A stretch of DNA of 64,000 nt from Celeribacter litoreus (GCF_020165855.1 NZ_JAIUFY010000005.1:620001-684000); one strand, 5' to 3'. Positions 43,097-52,963 are shown, counted from the first letter of the stretch. Program-made: numbers and translations. Notes: generated from the sequence alone by a model not told the origin.

Positions 43097-44365
43097 TCAG
43101 GTTTGAAGTCTTCTGACTGAGAACAGGCTGAGACCCGCCATAACGCCTGCGGTGGCCAAACAGAGGCTCAATCCGCCAATTTGGTAGGACAGTCCGGAGA
43201 GCAAAGTCCCGAGCAATCTCCCCGCCGCATTGGCCATGTAGTAGAAGCCGACATCAAGCGTCACGCGCTCCGCGCCCGCGAAGGCGAGGATGAGATAGGA
43301 GTGCACGGAGGAGTTCACCGCAAACACAAATCCAAAGAGTAAGAGCCCCGCGACGAGCGACAGCGTGAGCCAAAGCGCAGGATCACCCGCGATGAGCGAC
43401 AGCGCGGCGAGGACGAAGGGGATTGGCGTGAGATATCCGGCCCAGCGGCTCGCGACACGGACGGTGGCGTGCTCGTCCGTAGTCTTCGATTTGAGGAGCT
43501 TCGGCGCGAGACCCTGCACCAATCCATAGGCCATGATCCAGAGCGCCATGAAGCCACCGGTCAAAAAGAACGCCTGACGCGCGCCCTCGGGTGTTCCGTC
43601 AGAGAGCACATGCTCGAAATAGATCGGGAGGCCGACGACGAACCAGACATCCCGTGCCCCGAAAAGGAACATGCGCGCGAGGCTCAGTTTGTTGATCCGC
43701 GGGTCTTTGGAGATGACGGCAGAGAACTTTGTGCCTTTTTTGCCGGTCGGCAGGCCTTTGGGCAGGAAGAGCGCGACTGCAATGAAGATCGCCGCGAGCA
43801 CAATGGCCATGCCCCAGACCGCCGCCTTGAACCCCGCGAGCGCGAGGAGCGCCGCACCGATGAAGAAGCCGAGGCCTTTGATTGCGTTCTTTGAACCTGT
43901 GAGCACTGCAACCCACTTGAACAAAGTCCCGTCGCCTTTCGGGGCGAGGAGTTTGACGGCGGACTTCGACGACATCTTCGCGAGGTCTTTGGCCACGCCG
44001 GACGCGCCTTGCACCGCCATGACGTAGACAACCGATGCCCCGACGGACCATGCGGGATCGAGTTGGGACAGGGCAATGAGCGCAACGATTTGTATCCCCA
44101 ACCCGCCAAAGAGCGTGGAGGCGAGACCGAACCGCGCTGCGAGCCATCCGGCCGAGAGGTTCGTCACGATGCCCGCAATCTCATAGAGCAGGAACAGCCA
44201 CGCCAGTTGCAACGGGGAAAACCCGAGGCCGTTGAAGTGCAGCAGCACCAACATCCGCAACGCGCCGTCCGAGAGCATGAAGGCCCAATAGGCGGCGGTC
44301 ACGGCCATATAGGCGCGGAGCGGGTTTCCGGCCGGTGCGTCTGGCGTAGCTGGCGAGGTCATCAC
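43097..44365 (-). CDS. arsJ: ArsJ-type MFS exporter of 1-arseno-3-phosphoglycerate
   Basis: A 422-residue major facilitator with about twelve spans, resembling Ars[27 protein letters not shown] at the start, [43 protein letters not shown], and [31 protein letters not shown] near the end. With the adjacent GAPDH it gives pentavalent arsenate resistance: GAPDH makes 1-arseno-3-phosphoglycerate and ArsJ exports it, where it decays to arsenate. It overlaps the GAPDH stop by four bases. Confidence 0.92.
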   Translation of the reverse strand: MMTSPATPDAPAGNPLRAYMAVTAAYWAFMLSDGALRMLVLLHFNGLGFSPLQLAWLFLLYEIAGIVTNLSAGWLAARFGLASTLFGGLGIQIVALIALSQLDPAWSVGASVVYVMAVQGASGVAKDLAKMSSKSAVKLLAPKGDGTLFKWVAVLTGSKNAIKGLGFFIGAALLALAGFKAAVWGMAIVLAAIFIAVALFLPKGLPTGKKGTKFSAVISKDPRINKLSLARMFLFGARDVWFVVGLPIYFEHVLSDGTPEGARQAFFLTGGFMALWIMAYGLVQGLAPKLLKSKTTDEHATVRVASRWAGYLTPIPFVLAALSLIAGDPALWLTLSLVAGLLLFGFVFAVNSSVHSYLILAFAGAERVTLDVGFYYMANAAGRLLGTLLSGLSYQIGGLSLCLATAGVMAGLSLFSVRRLQT

Positions 44366-45372
44366 ATTTGCCCTGCGACCATGCGGGCGATGTCAGCGAA
44401 GCGGCAGGAGTAGCCCCACTCGTTGTCATACCATGCGTAGATTTTCACCTGCGTGTCGTTGATCACCATGGTGGATTGCGCGTCAATGATGGAGCTGCGT
44501 GGATCATTCACGTAGTCGGTGGAGACGAGCGGACGGGTCTCATAACCGAGGATGCCAGAAAGCTCGCCTTCGGACGCGGCTTTGAAGAGTGCGTTGACCT
44601 CTTCGGCGGTGGTCGGGCGCTCCACTTCGAACACGCAGTCGGTGATGGACGCGTTCAGGAGCGGCACGCGGACGGCATGACCGTTCAACCGGCCTTTGAG
44701 TTCCGGATAGATCAGCGTGATTGCCGTGGCCGAACCGGTCGTCGTCGGGATCAGGTTCATCGACGCGGCACGCGCGCGACGCATGTCTTTCGACGGGCGG
44801 TCCACAATGGTCTGGGTGTTGGTAATGTCGTGGATTGTCGTGATCGAGCCATGCTTGATCCCGAGGTTCTCGTGGATCACCTTCACCACAGGCGCGAGGC
44901 AGTTTGTGGTGCAGGACGCTGCCGTCACGAGATCATGTTCGGACGCATCATAGAGATCGTGGTTTACCCCGTAGACGAGGTTGAGCGCGCCGCCGTCTTT
45001 CACGGGGGCAGACACCACGACCTTTTTCACGCCTGCGGCATAATATGGGGCGATTTTTGCTTCGGTTTTGAAGACGCCCGTGCAGTCGATGACCATGTCG
45101 ACACCCATCTCGGCGAGGGGGAGGTCTTCGATCTTGGACTGACGGGTCAGGGCCATCTTGGTGCCGTTGACCGTCAGGCTGTCTGCGTCATGCGAAATAT
45201 CTGCCGCCCACTTGCCATGCACGGAGTCAAACTCAAGCAGGAGTGCATGCTGCTCCGCATCACCTGCGAGGTCGTTGATCAAGACGATCTGCTCGCCCAG
45301 TCCGCGGTCAAAGAGGTCGCGTAGCGCGAGTTTTCCGATGCGGCCGAGGCCGTTGAGGGCGATTTTAGGCAT
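44362..45372 (-). CDS. gap: ArsJ-associated glyceraldehyde-3-phosphate dehydrogenase
   Basis: GAPDH of 336 residues with NAD-binding [13 protein letters not shown], the catalytic SCTTNCLAP (Cys154), His181 in [10 protein letters not shown] and the C-terminal [15 protein letters not shown]. In the arsenic operon it forms 1-arseno-3-phosphoglycerate from arsenate and glyceraldehyde 3-phosphate. Its sequence differs in style from housekeeping GapA (shorter insert after the NAD site, [14 protein letters not shown]), consistent with the ars-linked clade. It lies 11 bp after the ArsR-ArsC fusion and overlaps arsJ. Confidence 0.93.
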   Translation of the reverse strand: MPKIALNGLGRIGKLALRDLFDRGLGEQIVLINDLAGDAEQHALLLEFDSVHGKWAADISHDADSLTVNGTKMALTRQSKIEDLPLAEMGVDMVIDCTGVFKTEAKIAPYYAAGVKKVVVSAPVKDGGALNLVYGVNHDLYDASEHDLVTAASCTTNCLAPVVKVIHENLGIKHGSITTIHDITNTQTIVDRPSKDMRRARAASMNLIPTTTGSATAITLIYPELKGRLNGHAVRVPLLNASITDCVFEVERPTTAEEVNALFKAASEGELSGILGYETRPLVSTDYVNDPRSSIIDAQSTMVINDTQVKIYAWYDNEWGYSCRFADIARMVAGQM

Positions 45373-45383
45373 GGGAGGTCCTT

Positions 45384-46214
45384 TTAGATCGTAGAGAGCG
45401 TGTCAATTTCGGTTTGAACCGCGAGACGGTCGAGTTGATCGACGGGCAGCGCGGTCAGGGTTTCGATCCGGCGGCGCAGGCCGTCATAGGTCTTGGCGAA
45501 GGCGAGCGCCTTTTCGGATTCGCTGCCTTCGACAGCGACGGGGTCGGGGAGGCCCCAATGCGCAGAGAAGGCAGGGCCAGCCCATGTCGCGCAGTCTTCC
45601 TGGGCTGCCGTGTCGCAGACCGTGAACACGAAATCGAAGCCGTTCGGGTGGAGGGCTTTGACCTGATCGATGTCTTTCGACCAGAGACCGAGCGTGTCGT
45701 GTCCTTCGCGTTCGAGCAGGCTGCGCGCGCGTGCATTCAGCTCGCCCGCCGGACGGGTGCCTGCCGACGCGGCGATGAATTTCTCGCCGCCAAGATCGCG
45801 CAGGAGGGCCTCTGCGATGATGGAGCGTGCGGAGTTGCCGGAGCAGAGGAAGAGCACGCGGTAGGGGCGGGTCGGTCCGTCGCCGCGTGCCGCGAGAGGC
45901 GCGCACACCTCTGGGCGACCACGGCAGCAGTCGTTGACGAGATACCCGACCAAGCCTTCAGCCGTGCGCAGTTCCACCTTGTAATAGAGCGAACGCCCGT
46001 CACGCGAGGCAGAGATGAGTCCCGCCGCGTTCAGGTCCGCGAGATAGCCCGAAAGGGTGTTCGGCTTTAGTCCGAGCGCATCCGCAATCTCGGAGGGCCG
46101 CACGGGGCGCGGGGCGAACCGCATCAGGAGCCGGAAGACCGAAAGGCGACCGGGGTGCCCGAGGGCGGCAAATGCCGTGGTGGCGATGTCTGAGTCGAAC
46201 TTATTTAATTCCAT
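45384..46214 (-). CDS. ArsR repressor - ArsC arsenate reductase fusion
   Basis: A 276-residue fusion. Residues 1-105 are an ArsR winged helix ([40 protein letters not shown]) ending in the As(III) site [11 protein letters not shown] (Cys96, Cys97, Cys104). Residues 118-260 are a low-molecular-weight phosphatase-type arsenate reductase with the loop CSGNSARS (Cys124, Arg130) and the redox cysteines in [13 protein letters not shown] (Cys200, Cys208). The product would sense As(III) it makes itself. The start ATG directly abuts an ATTCGCGAAT palindrome and has no ribosome site nearby, suggesting a leaderless or unusual start. It leads the arsRC-gap-arsJ operon. Confidence 0.92.
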   Translation of the reverse strand: MELNKFDSDIATTAFAALGHPGRLSVFRLLMRFAPRPVRPSEIADALGLKPNTLSGYLADLNAAGLISASRDGRSLYYKVELRTAEGLVGYLVNDCCRGRPEVCAPLAARGDGPTRPYRVLFLCSGNSARSIIAEALLRDLGGEKFIAASAGTRPAGELNARARSLLEREGHDTLGLWSKDIDQVKALHPNGFDFVFTVCDTAAQEDCATWAGPAFSAHWGLPDPVAVEGSESEKALAFAKTYDGLRRRIETLTALPVDQLDRLAVQTEIDTLSTI

Positions 46215-46215
46215 A

Positions 46216-46225
46216 ATTCGCGAAT
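46216..46225 (-). promoter_or_regulatory. Palindrome at the arsRC start (candidate ArsR operator)
   Basis: ATTCGCGAAT, a perfect 10-bp palindrome, ends one base before the start codon of the ArsR-ArsC gene, and CTCGAAAT follows, giving the ATTCG-type half sites common in ArsR operators. The repressor would thus bind at the start of its own gene. Confidence 0.5.
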
Positions 46226-46408
46226 ACTCGAAATTTAATAGCGCGCCAAGAGAATGTTTTGCCTGCTCCGAATTCTTTCTGTTTGTTGAGGGGAGCTGCG
46301 CGACACCCCGACGCAGGGACGCACTCTTTGGGCGCCTTGGATTGAAAAGACGGGATCGGCATGCCAGCTAAACCCCAAGTTGGTAGATCACTGCCGGATA
46401 ACGCGCGT

Positions 46409-48076
46409 ATGACAAACAGGACGAAAAAAGAGCCATCGGCAGAGAAGCGGATGCTGGAGACGCTTTTGTCGCGGGAAAGGCGTGCTATTCGCTTGGCATC
46501 TTGGTTCTCTGCTTTGTCCGCGCTTTTGTGGGTGCCTCAGGCCGCCTGTGTCGCCGCTGGCTTTGCGCGCCTGCTCACCGGAGATGGGGCGTTTACCATC
46601 CCGCTCACGGCGCTGAGCTTTCTTGCCTTCGCGTTGCTGCGTATCGGTCTGAACACGATCTCCGAAGGACTTTTGTTCCGCGCGGGTCAGTCGATCATCA
46701 CGCAGACCCGCACAGACATTCTGGAACGGGAAGCTGTGGCGCTCGGCACGTCTGCCATAGGCGGACCCGGTGCACTCGCGGCGCTCGCGGGCGAAAAGCT
46801 TGATTCTCTTTTGCCGTATCTGACGCGCTATGCTCCCGCGATGATGCGGGTGAAAACGGTGCCGTTCGTGATCCTGTTTCTCGCGTTCTGGCACTCTTGG
46901 GCCGTCGGGGTGGTGTTTCTCATTGCAGGGCCGCTTATCCCGCTGTTCATGGCTTTGGTGGGCTTTGCCGCGAAAGACGCCTCGGAGCGCCAGATGAAAG
47001 AGATCGGTTCGCTTGGGGATTTGCTTGTGGACCGGCTTGCGGCACTTGCTGACATCAAGCTTCTCGGCGCGGCCCCACGCTTGGTCGCACAGTTTGAAAC
47101 GGCGGCGGATGACTTGAGCGCGCGCACCATGGCGGTCCTGAAAATTGCGTTCCTGTCCTCCACCGTGCTCGAACTCTTTGCCGCGCTTGGGGTGGCGATG
47201 GTCGCGGTCTGGGTCGGGTTCTCGCTTTTGGGTGAGCTGTCTTGGGGCGCCTATGGTGGCGCCATCACGCCGTGGGCAGGCATCTTTCTCCTTCTTCTTG
47301 CCCCCGACTATTTCCAACCGCTTCGGGATCTGTCGGCCGCGTGGCACGACAAGGCGTCGGCACTCGCAGTCGTCGGAGAGCTCGCAGACTGGGATGCCGA
47401 AGAACGGCAAACCATGCTGGGTTCTGGCGCGCCTGCGCCAGTTCTGCCTGGCGCGGCGACTTTCGCGTGGCAGGGATTGGCGGTGCAGCGGGGTATGCGC
47501 GAGATAGGCTACCCTGACGCACAGATTGATGCAGGTGCGAAGGTTGCGCTCGTCGGACCCTCCGGTGCTGGGAAGACGTCGTTGCTTCGACTTTTGGCAG
47601 GCTTGGATTTGCCTTCCTCCGGCACGATTCAGGTCGCTGGGCAGGGGCTCTCGGAGGACACGGCAGACGCGTGGCGCGCGCGGCTCGGTTGGATGCCGCA
47701 GGCTCCGATGTTTCTAGGGCGATCTCTTCGATACAATGTGGCGTTTGGCGAGGATCTGTCTTCGGATGTGATTGATGCCGCCGCACTTGGTCCCGTTCTG
47801 GAGGGATTGCCAAAAGGCGATCTCACCCTGCTCGGTGAAACGGGCGGCGGGATTTCCGGAGGGGAAGCGCGGCGTGTGATGCTCGCGCGCGCACTCGCGG
47901 CGCGGCCTGATGTCCTGCTCGCGGATGAGCCGACGGCGGACCTTGATCGGGAGACGGCACAGCTCGTCACTGACGGTCTGTTACAACTTTCGAACCAAGG
48001 CACGACACTTATCATCGCGACACATGATCCCGACCTGATCGCGCATATGGACCAAGTCATTGAGGTGAGCCCATGA
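46409..48076 (+). CDS. cydD: Thiol-reductant ABC exporter, CydD subunit
   Basis: Half of the heterodimeric CydDC exporter of glutathione and cysteine, needed for assembly of cytochrome bd and c-type cytochromes. The protein is about 555 residues: an N-terminal membrane domain of six spans (about 1-310), then an ATPase with Walker A GPSGAGKTSLL, signature ISGGEARRVMLARALA and Walker B VLLADEPTADLD, and the switch histidine in IIATHDP. The start is uncertain: ATGs at 46361, 46409 and 46451 are in frame, the last having AGAGAAG upstream. cydC begins four bases before its stop. Confidence 0.9.
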   Translation: MTNRTKKEPSAEKRMLETLLSRERRAIRLASWFSALSALLWVPQAACVAAGFARLLTGDGAFTIPLTALSFLAFALLRIGLNTISEGLLFRAGQSIITQTRTDILEREAVALGTSAIGGPGALAALAGEKLDSLLPYLTRYAPAMMRVKTVPFVILFLAFWHSWAVGVVFLIAGPLIPLFMALVGFAAKDASERQMKEIGSLGDLLVDRLAALADIKLLGAAPRLVAQFETAADDLSARTMAVLKIAFLSSTVLELFAALGVAMVAVWVGFSLLGELSWGAYGGAITPWAGIFLLLLAPDYFQPLRDLSAAWHDKASALAVVGELADWDAEERQTMLGSGAPAPVLPGAATFAWQGLAVQRGMREIGYPDAQIDAGAKVALVGPSGAGKTSLLRLLAGLDLPSSGTIQVAGQGLSEDTADAWRARLGWMPQAPMFLGRSLRYNVAFGEDLSSDVIDAAALGPVLEGLPKGDLTLLGETGGGISGGEARRVMLARALAARPDVLLADEPTADLDRETAQLVTDGLLQLSNQGTTLIIATHDPDLIAHMDQVIEVSP

Positions 48077-49710
48077 CGCGGCTCTGGCGAATATTCCGAA
48101 GGATGGTCGAGGGGGAGCGCGTGGCGCTGTTGCGAGGCTTGGGTCTCTCGATGTTCGTGCTGGCGATGGGAGCCGCTCTTTTGGGGCTGTCCGGCTGGTT
48201 CATCGTCGCGGCCTCTGCTGCCGGACTGGCGGGCGTCGGCGCCGTGTTCGACGTGTTTCGGCCCTCCGCGATGGTGCGGTTCCTCGCCATCGGGCGCACT
48301 GCAACGCGGTATGGTGAACGCCTTTTAACGCATGACGCGACTTTACGAGCGTTGACAAAACTGCGCGTCGGGTTGCTGTCCGGCCTGTCCGGACGCAGCC
48401 ATGATCGCCTTTTGCGACTGCGGGGCGCGCAGGCCCTAAACCGGATCATCGCCGATGTCGACGCGCTCGACGGAGTGCCCATCCGGCTGTTCATTCCTTT
48501 GATCGCGGGCCTTGCGACGCAAGTTTTGGCACTGATCTTCCTGTCTTGGCTGGTCGCGCCTGCCGTAGGTGTCGCAGTTTTCCTGATCTTTGTCGTGGGC
48601 GGCGGTGGTGTGTTTCTCTGGGGCGTACGGCGCGCGGCGGAAACGTCGCGGAAGACCGAGGCTGCGGGGCAGGCGTTCAAGAGCCGGTTCATCGATCTGG
48701 TGAGCGCGCGAGAGGATCTTTCCGTCTACGGTGTGCTCTCGACCCAAAAGGCCATGGTGGCCGAGGCGGAGGTCCGGCGGCAGGCGTTTGCGCGACTGAC
48801 GGATCGTATTGAGCGCGAAGTTGGTGCGTTGATGATGGCAGTCAGCGCGATCGCCGCGACGGCTGCCCTTTGGATCGGGGGCGCGATGGTGGAGTCTGGG
48901 TCGTTGACGCCTGCACGTGCAGCCATCGGGTTCTTTGCGGCTCTGGCATTGATGGAAACGCTCGCGCCCCTGCGGCGGGCCGTCTCCGAGATCGGTCGCA
49001 TGTCTGGCGCGGCACGGCGTGTGGAGGAGATGCTCGGAGATGAGGTTCCGCAGGAGGTAAGGCACAGTGCGTTGACGGAGCCTGCGCGGCTCTCCTTCGA
49101 TCAGGTTAGCTTTTCTCGGACCGGGCGGGCGCAGCCTGTGCTCAGCGCATTTGATCTGAACATCGAACAGGGCGAGTGGGTCGCTCTCAAGGGGCCGTCC
49201 GGCGTCGGCAAAAGTACAGTCCTTTTGCTCGCGACTGGGGCTTTGTTGCCCATCGAAGGAACCGTAAGGCTGAATGATCAGGACGTGACGTCTTACCCGC
49301 AAGGCACACTCGCACTCGTGAGCCAGCGCGCCTCTCTCATTCAGGGAACTGTCGCAGAGAACCTGCGTCTCGCCGCGCCGGAAGCCGAAGATGCCGCGCT
49401 TTGGGCGGCGCTGGAGGCTGTAAGTTTGCACGAGGTGCTTGAGGCAAAAGGCGGTCTCGCGGCAAAGCTCGGTCCACGCGGGGCAGGGCTCTCGGGTGGC
49501 GAGGCACGTCGACTGGTACTCGCACGGGCGATTCTGATGCAGCCAAAGGTTCTCTTGCTCGATGAGCCAACAGAGGGGCTGGATCACGGGACGGCGGCCA
49601 AGGTGTTGGCGGGACTGCGCTCTGCACTACCCTCAACCGCGGTGCTGATGGCCGCACATCGGGCGGAAGAACACGGCGCTGCGGACCGGATCGTGACGCT
49701 CGGCGCATAG
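48073..49710 (+). CDS. cydC: Thiol-reductant ABC exporter, CydC subunit
   Basis: The second half of the CydDC exporter, 545 residues. The membrane domain (about 1-310; VALLRGLGLSMFVLAMGAALLGLSGWFIVAAS at the first spans and TRYGERLLTHDATLRAL, the CydC-typical RY-ER motif) is followed by an ATPase domain with Walker A GPSGVGKSTVLL, signature LSGGEARRLVLARAIL and Walker B VLLLDEPTEGLD. The start overlaps cydD by four bases (ATGA). It is 179 bp ahead of cydA, with an FnrL-type box in between. Confidence 0.93.
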   Translation: MTRLWRIFRRMVEGERVALLRGLGLSMFVLAMGAALLGLSGWFIVAASAAGLAGVGAVFDVFRPSAMVRFLAIGRTATRYGERLLTHDATLRALTKLRVGLLSGLSGRSHDRLLRLRGAQALNRIIADVDALDGVPIRLFIPLIAGLATQVLALIFLSWLVAPAVGVAVFLIFVVGGGGVFLWGVRRAAETSRKTEAAGQAFKSRFIDLVSAREDLSVYGVLSTQKAMVAEAEVRRQAFARLTDRIEREVGALMMAVSAIAATAALWIGGAMVESGSLTPARAAIGFFAALALMETLAPLRRAVSEIGRMSGAARRVEEMLGDEVPQEVRHSALTEPARLSFDQVSFSRTGRAQPVLSAFDLNIEQGEWVALKGPSGVGKSTVLLLATGALLPIEGTVRLNDQDVTSYPQGTLALVSQRASLIQGTVAENLRLAAPEAEDAALWAALEAVSLHEVLEAKGGLAAKLGPRGAGLSGGEARRLVLARAILMQPKVLLLDEPTEGLDHGTAAKVLAGLRSALPSTAVLMAAHRAEEHGAADRIVTLGA

Positions 49711-49794
49711 CTATCACGGGCAAGTGATTGCTACGTCCTCGAAAGGGACGTCATGTCGCAATCCAAATAAGACTTATCTGAAATATATCTTTTA

Positions 49795-49808
49795 TTGATT
49801 TCGGTCAA
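49795..49808 (+). promoter_or_regulatory. FnrL-type box upstream of cydA
   Basis: TTGAT-N4-GTCAA, an Fnr/FnrL dyad, centred about 88 bp before the cydA start in an AT-rich promoter region. This fits expression of cytochrome bd at low oxygen, and makes cydABX a promoter unit separate from cydDC. Confidence 0.65.
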
Positions 49809-49889
49809 AGTGCGCGCGTTTCGCACGCGCTATCTGACCAAAACATACATTTGCGAAATATGTTTTCGCGCAACTGGAGCAAAAGGAAA

Positions 49890-51503
49890 ATGGAATTCGG
49901 AGTAGTCGAGCTGTCGCGTCTGCAATTCGCAATGACAGCCATGTACCATTTCCTCTTCGTGCCGCTGACGCTTGGTCTGTCGATCATCGTCGCGATCATG
50001 GAGACAGTCTATGTCATGACTGGCCGCCCGATCTGGCGGCAGATGACGAAATTCTGGGCCACCCTGTTCGGGATCAACTTTGTGCTCGGTGTCGCCACCG
50101 GGATCACGATGGAATTCCAGTTCGGGATGAACTGGTCCTACTATAGCCACTACGTCGGAGACATCTTCGGCGCGCCGCTCGCCATTGAGGGTTTGATGGC
50201 CTTCTTCATGGAGGCGACGTTCGTAGGCCTCATGTTCTTCGGGTGGGACAAACTCTCACGCGTCGCCCACCTAATCGTCACGTGGCTGGTCGCCATCGGA
50301 TCGAACTTTTCGGCGCTTTGGATTTTGATCGCGAACGGGTGGATGCAGAACCCTGTGGGGGCTGAATTCAATCCGGACACCATGCGTATGGAGATGACGA
50401 ACTTTTTTGAAGTGGTTTTCAACGAGGTCGCGCAGGCCAAATTCGTTCACACTGTGTCTGCCGGTTACGTGACGGCGTCTGTGTTCGTTCTGGGTGTCTC
50501 CGCTTGGTATCTCCTGAAAGGCCGACATATCGAGTTGGCGCGGCGCTCGATCGCGATTGCGTCGGCCTTCGGTCTCGCCTCCGCCCTCTCTGTTGTCATC
50601 CTCGGTGACGAAAGCGGCTACTCCGCCTCGCACACGCAGCGGATGAAACTCGCCGCCATCGAGGGCATGTGGGAAACGCACGAAGCACCTGCTTCGTTCA
50701 CGCTCGTCGGTATTCCAGACAAGGAAGCCCGCGAGACGCACTATGCCGTGCACATCCCTTATGTCATGGGGCTGATCGGCACGCGCTCTCTCACGCAGGA
50801 AATCCCCGGAATTGAGGATCTGGTTGCAGAGGCCGATGACCGTATACGGTCTGGCATCATCGCTTATGACGCGCTCATGACGATCCGCGAACAACGTGAT
50901 GCAACGTCTGCCGACGTGCGCGCGACGTTTGAGGATCACTCCGAAGATCTCGGTTTTGCCATGCTGCTCAAGCGCTATGTGGAAGATCCGCGTGACGCGA
51001 CCGAAGAGCAGATCGCAATGGCTGCCGAGGACACGATCCCGGGCGTCGGTCCGCTCTTCTGGGCATTCCGGATCATGGTCGGTCTCGGGTTCAGCTTTAT
51101 CGCGGTGATGGTCTACTTCTTCTACCGCGCCTCGTTCAAAGGAATGCAGTTCCCGCGCTGGGCATTGCGGGCGGCGGTGATCATCATTCCGGCCCCCTGG
51201 ATTGCCGCAGAACTCGGCTGGTTTGTCGCCGAATTCGGACGTCAGCCTTGGACAGTCGACGGCGTGCTTCCGACGGCGCTTTCGGCATCGCATCTCTCGA
51301 TCACCGATCTTCTGATCACGCTCGCGGGCTTCGTGATCTTCTACACCGTGCTCTTCATCGTCGAGATGGGTCTGATGATCAAATACATCAAAAAGGGCCC
51401 CTACATGGACGTCGAGGAAACGGACACATGGATGGAGCGCCATTCCCACCGCCTGCGCACCCATGACGGCAAAGGGCCCTTTGCGGCCGAACCTGCGGAG
51501 TAA
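49890..51503 (+). CDS. cydA: Cytochrome bd ubiquinol oxidase subunit I
   Basis: The heme-bearing subunit of a high-affinity quinol oxidase in the inner membrane. The 537-residue protein has nine spans, the heme b595 histidine in AMTAMYHFLF (His20), FGINFVLGVATGITMEFQFGMNWS in the second helix region, the heme b558 histidine in KFVHTVSAGY near 180, and a long Q-loop (about 250-380), so it is of the L type. The start at 49890 has AAAGGAAA upstream; a longer frame to 49851 is less likely. A bd oxidase resists sulfide, relevant to the SQR gene downstream. Confidence 0.95.
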   Translation: MEFGVVELSRLQFAMTAMYHFLFVPLTLGLSIIVAIMETVYVMTGRPIWRQMTKFWATLFGINFVLGVATGITMEFQFGMNWSYYSHYVGDIFGAPLAIEGLMAFFMEATFVGLMFFGWDKLSRVAHLIVTWLVAIGSNFSALWILIANGWMQNPVGAEFNPDTMRMEMTNFFEVVFNEVAQAKFVHTVSAGYVTASVFVLGVSAWYLLKGRHIELARRSIAIASAFGLASALSVVILGDESGYSASHTQRMKLAAIEGMWETHEAPASFTLVGIPDKEARETHYAVHIPYVMGLIGTRSLTQEIPGIEDLVAEADDRIRSGIIAYDALMTIREQRDATSADVRATFEDHSEDLGFAMLLKRYVEDPRDATEEQIAMAAEDTIPGVGPLFWAFRIMVGLGFSFIAVMVYFFYRASFKGMQFPRWALRAAVIIIPAPWIAAELGWFVAEFGRQPWTVDGVLPTALSASHLSITDLLITLAGFVIFYTVLFIVEMGLMIKYIKKGPYMDVEETDTWMERHSHRLRTHDGKGPFAAEPAE

Positions 51504-51508
51504 CTGAC

Positions 51509-52672
51509 ATGATCTTGCATGAACTTATCAGCTTCGAAATCCTGCGTGTGATCTGGTGGTTGCTCCTTGGTGTGCTGCTCATCGGGTTCGCCCTCACCGA
51601 CGGGTTTGACATGGGGGTAGGGGCGCTCCTTCCCTTTGTCGGAAAAACCGATACGGAGCGCCGCGTGGTGATCAACACCATTGGGCCGGTCTGGGAAGGG
51701 AACCAGGTGTGGTTCATTCTCGGGGGCGGCGCGATCTTTGCTGCGTGGCCACCACTTTACGCGGTGTCGTTCTCCGGCTTTTACCTCGCTATGTTCCTTG
51801 TGCTCGCCGCGCTGATCCTGCGTCCGGTCGGGTTCAAATACCGCTCCAAACGCGAAGGCGCGCGGTGGCGGCGGAACTGGGACTGGGCGCTCTTTGTGGG
51901 CGGTGCGGTTCCGGCGCTCGTCTTTGGTGTGGCTGTTGGCAACGTGCTCCAAGGCGTGCCATTCCACCTGACGCCGGACATGCTCATGCCGCGCTATGAT
52001 GGGAACGCGATCATGAAGCTTCTGCTTCTACTCAATCCCTTCGCTCTGCTCGCGGGTGTCGTATCACTCTCCATGCTCCTGATGCACGGTGCCGCGTGGC
52101 TCGGTCTGAAAACCGAGGGGGCGATTCAGGCACGTGCTCGTAAGATCGGCACGACCGCCGGTCTGGTGGCCGCAGGTGGCTATGCGCTCGCTGGTCTCTG
52201 GCTCGCGCTCGGGATCGACGGGTATCAGATCGTGGGCGAGATCGTGAAAGACGGACCGAGCAACCCGCTCTATTCCGACGTGATGCGCGGCGGCTCGTGG
52301 CTGTCGGCCTACGGCGACCGTCCTTGGATCGCAATCGCGCCGGTCATGGCATTTGTCGGGATCGCAATGGCTGTGAGAGGGCTGCGCGTAGGGCGTGAAG
52401 TTTCCACGCTCCTGTGGTCCAAACTCGGCATCACTGGGATCATCTCCTCGGTCGGCCTGACGATGTTCCCGTTCATCCTGCCGTCGACAGTCGATCCGAA
52501 TAGCTCGCTGACAGTTTGGGATAGCTCCAGCTCTCACCTGACGCTGTTCATTATGCTGGTCTGTGCCGTGATCTTCATGCCGCTCATCCTCGCCTACACC
52601 TCATGGGTCTACAAAGTGCTCTGGGGCAAGGTCACCGAGGACGACATCAGCAAGAACGCCAACAGCTACTAA
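51509..52672 (+). CDS. cydB: Cytochrome bd ubiquinol oxidase subunit II
   Basis: The second large subunit of cytochrome bd, 387 residues with about eight spans. Family segments are VIWWLLLGVLLIGFALTDGFDMGVGALLPFV (8-38), TIGPVWEGNQVWFILGGGAIFAAWPPLYAV and SSSHLTLFIMLVCAVIFMPLILAYTSWVY near the end. It lies five bases after cydA. The tiny cydX follows at 16 bp. Confidence 0.95.
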   Translation: MILHELISFEILRVIWWLLLGVLLIGFALTDGFDMGVGALLPFVGKTDTERRVVINTIGPVWEGNQVWFILGGGAIFAAWPPLYAVSFSGFYLAMFLVLAALILRPVGFKYRSKREGARWRRNWDWALFVGGAVPALVFGVAVGNVLQGVPFHLTPDMLMPRYDGNAIMKLLLLLNPFALLAGVVSLSMLLMHGAAWLGLKTEGAIQARARKIGTTAGLVAAGGYALAGLWLALGIDGYQIVGEIVKDGPSNPLYSDVMRGGSWLSAYGDRPWIAIAPVMAFVGIAMAVRGLRVGREVSTLLWSKLGITGIISSVGLTMFPFILPSTVDPNSSLTVWDSSSSHLTLFIMLVCAVIFMPLILAYTSWVYKVLWGKVTEDDISKNANSY

Positions 52673-52687
52673 AGAAAGGAGGTCACA

Positions 52688-52810
52688 ATGTGGTATTTTG
52701 CCTGGCTTCTCGGCCTTCCACTCGCGGCCATGTTCGCCGTTCTGAACGCCATGTGGCTCGAGATGCGTGAGGACGCGCGTCTCACGGATGAGCACGACGA
52801 CACCGCCTGA
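52688..52810 (+). CDS. cydX: Cytochrome bd small subunit CydX
   Basis: A 40-residue single-span protein, MWYFAWLLGLPLAAMFA at its start, followed by LNAMWLEMREDARLTDEHDD. The MWYFAWxLG motif, a glutamate after the span and an acidic tail are diagnostic of CydX, which stabilises the heme-binding site of CydAB. AAAGGAGG supplies a strong ribosome site just ahead. It completes the cydABX operon; a hairpin terminator follows. It is shorter than most gene-calling cut-offs and is easily missed. Confidence 0.93.
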   Translation: MWYFAWLLGLPLAAMFAVLNAMWLEMREDARLTDEHDDTA

Positions 52811-52878
52811 TCACTCCGGTTTGCGGCACCATTCGACCACGTGCGCCGTAAACCTGCTCTGAGTCCCTTCAGGTGCTC

Positions 52879-52920
52879 GGGCTTCGGGGAGACAGTTCCG
52901 CATCTCCGAAGCCCTCATTT
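52879..52920 (+). terminator. Terminator of cydABX
   Basis: GGGCTTC (52879-52885) pairs with GAAGCCC (52908-52914), extended inward by GGAGA/TCTCC after a small bulge, with a 10-nt loop and TCATTT after the stem. It lies 68 bp past cydX. Confidence 0.7.
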
Positions 52921-52963
52921 CCAACCTTTGTCCGCCGGTATTCGCGCGGGTAAATCTACCTAA

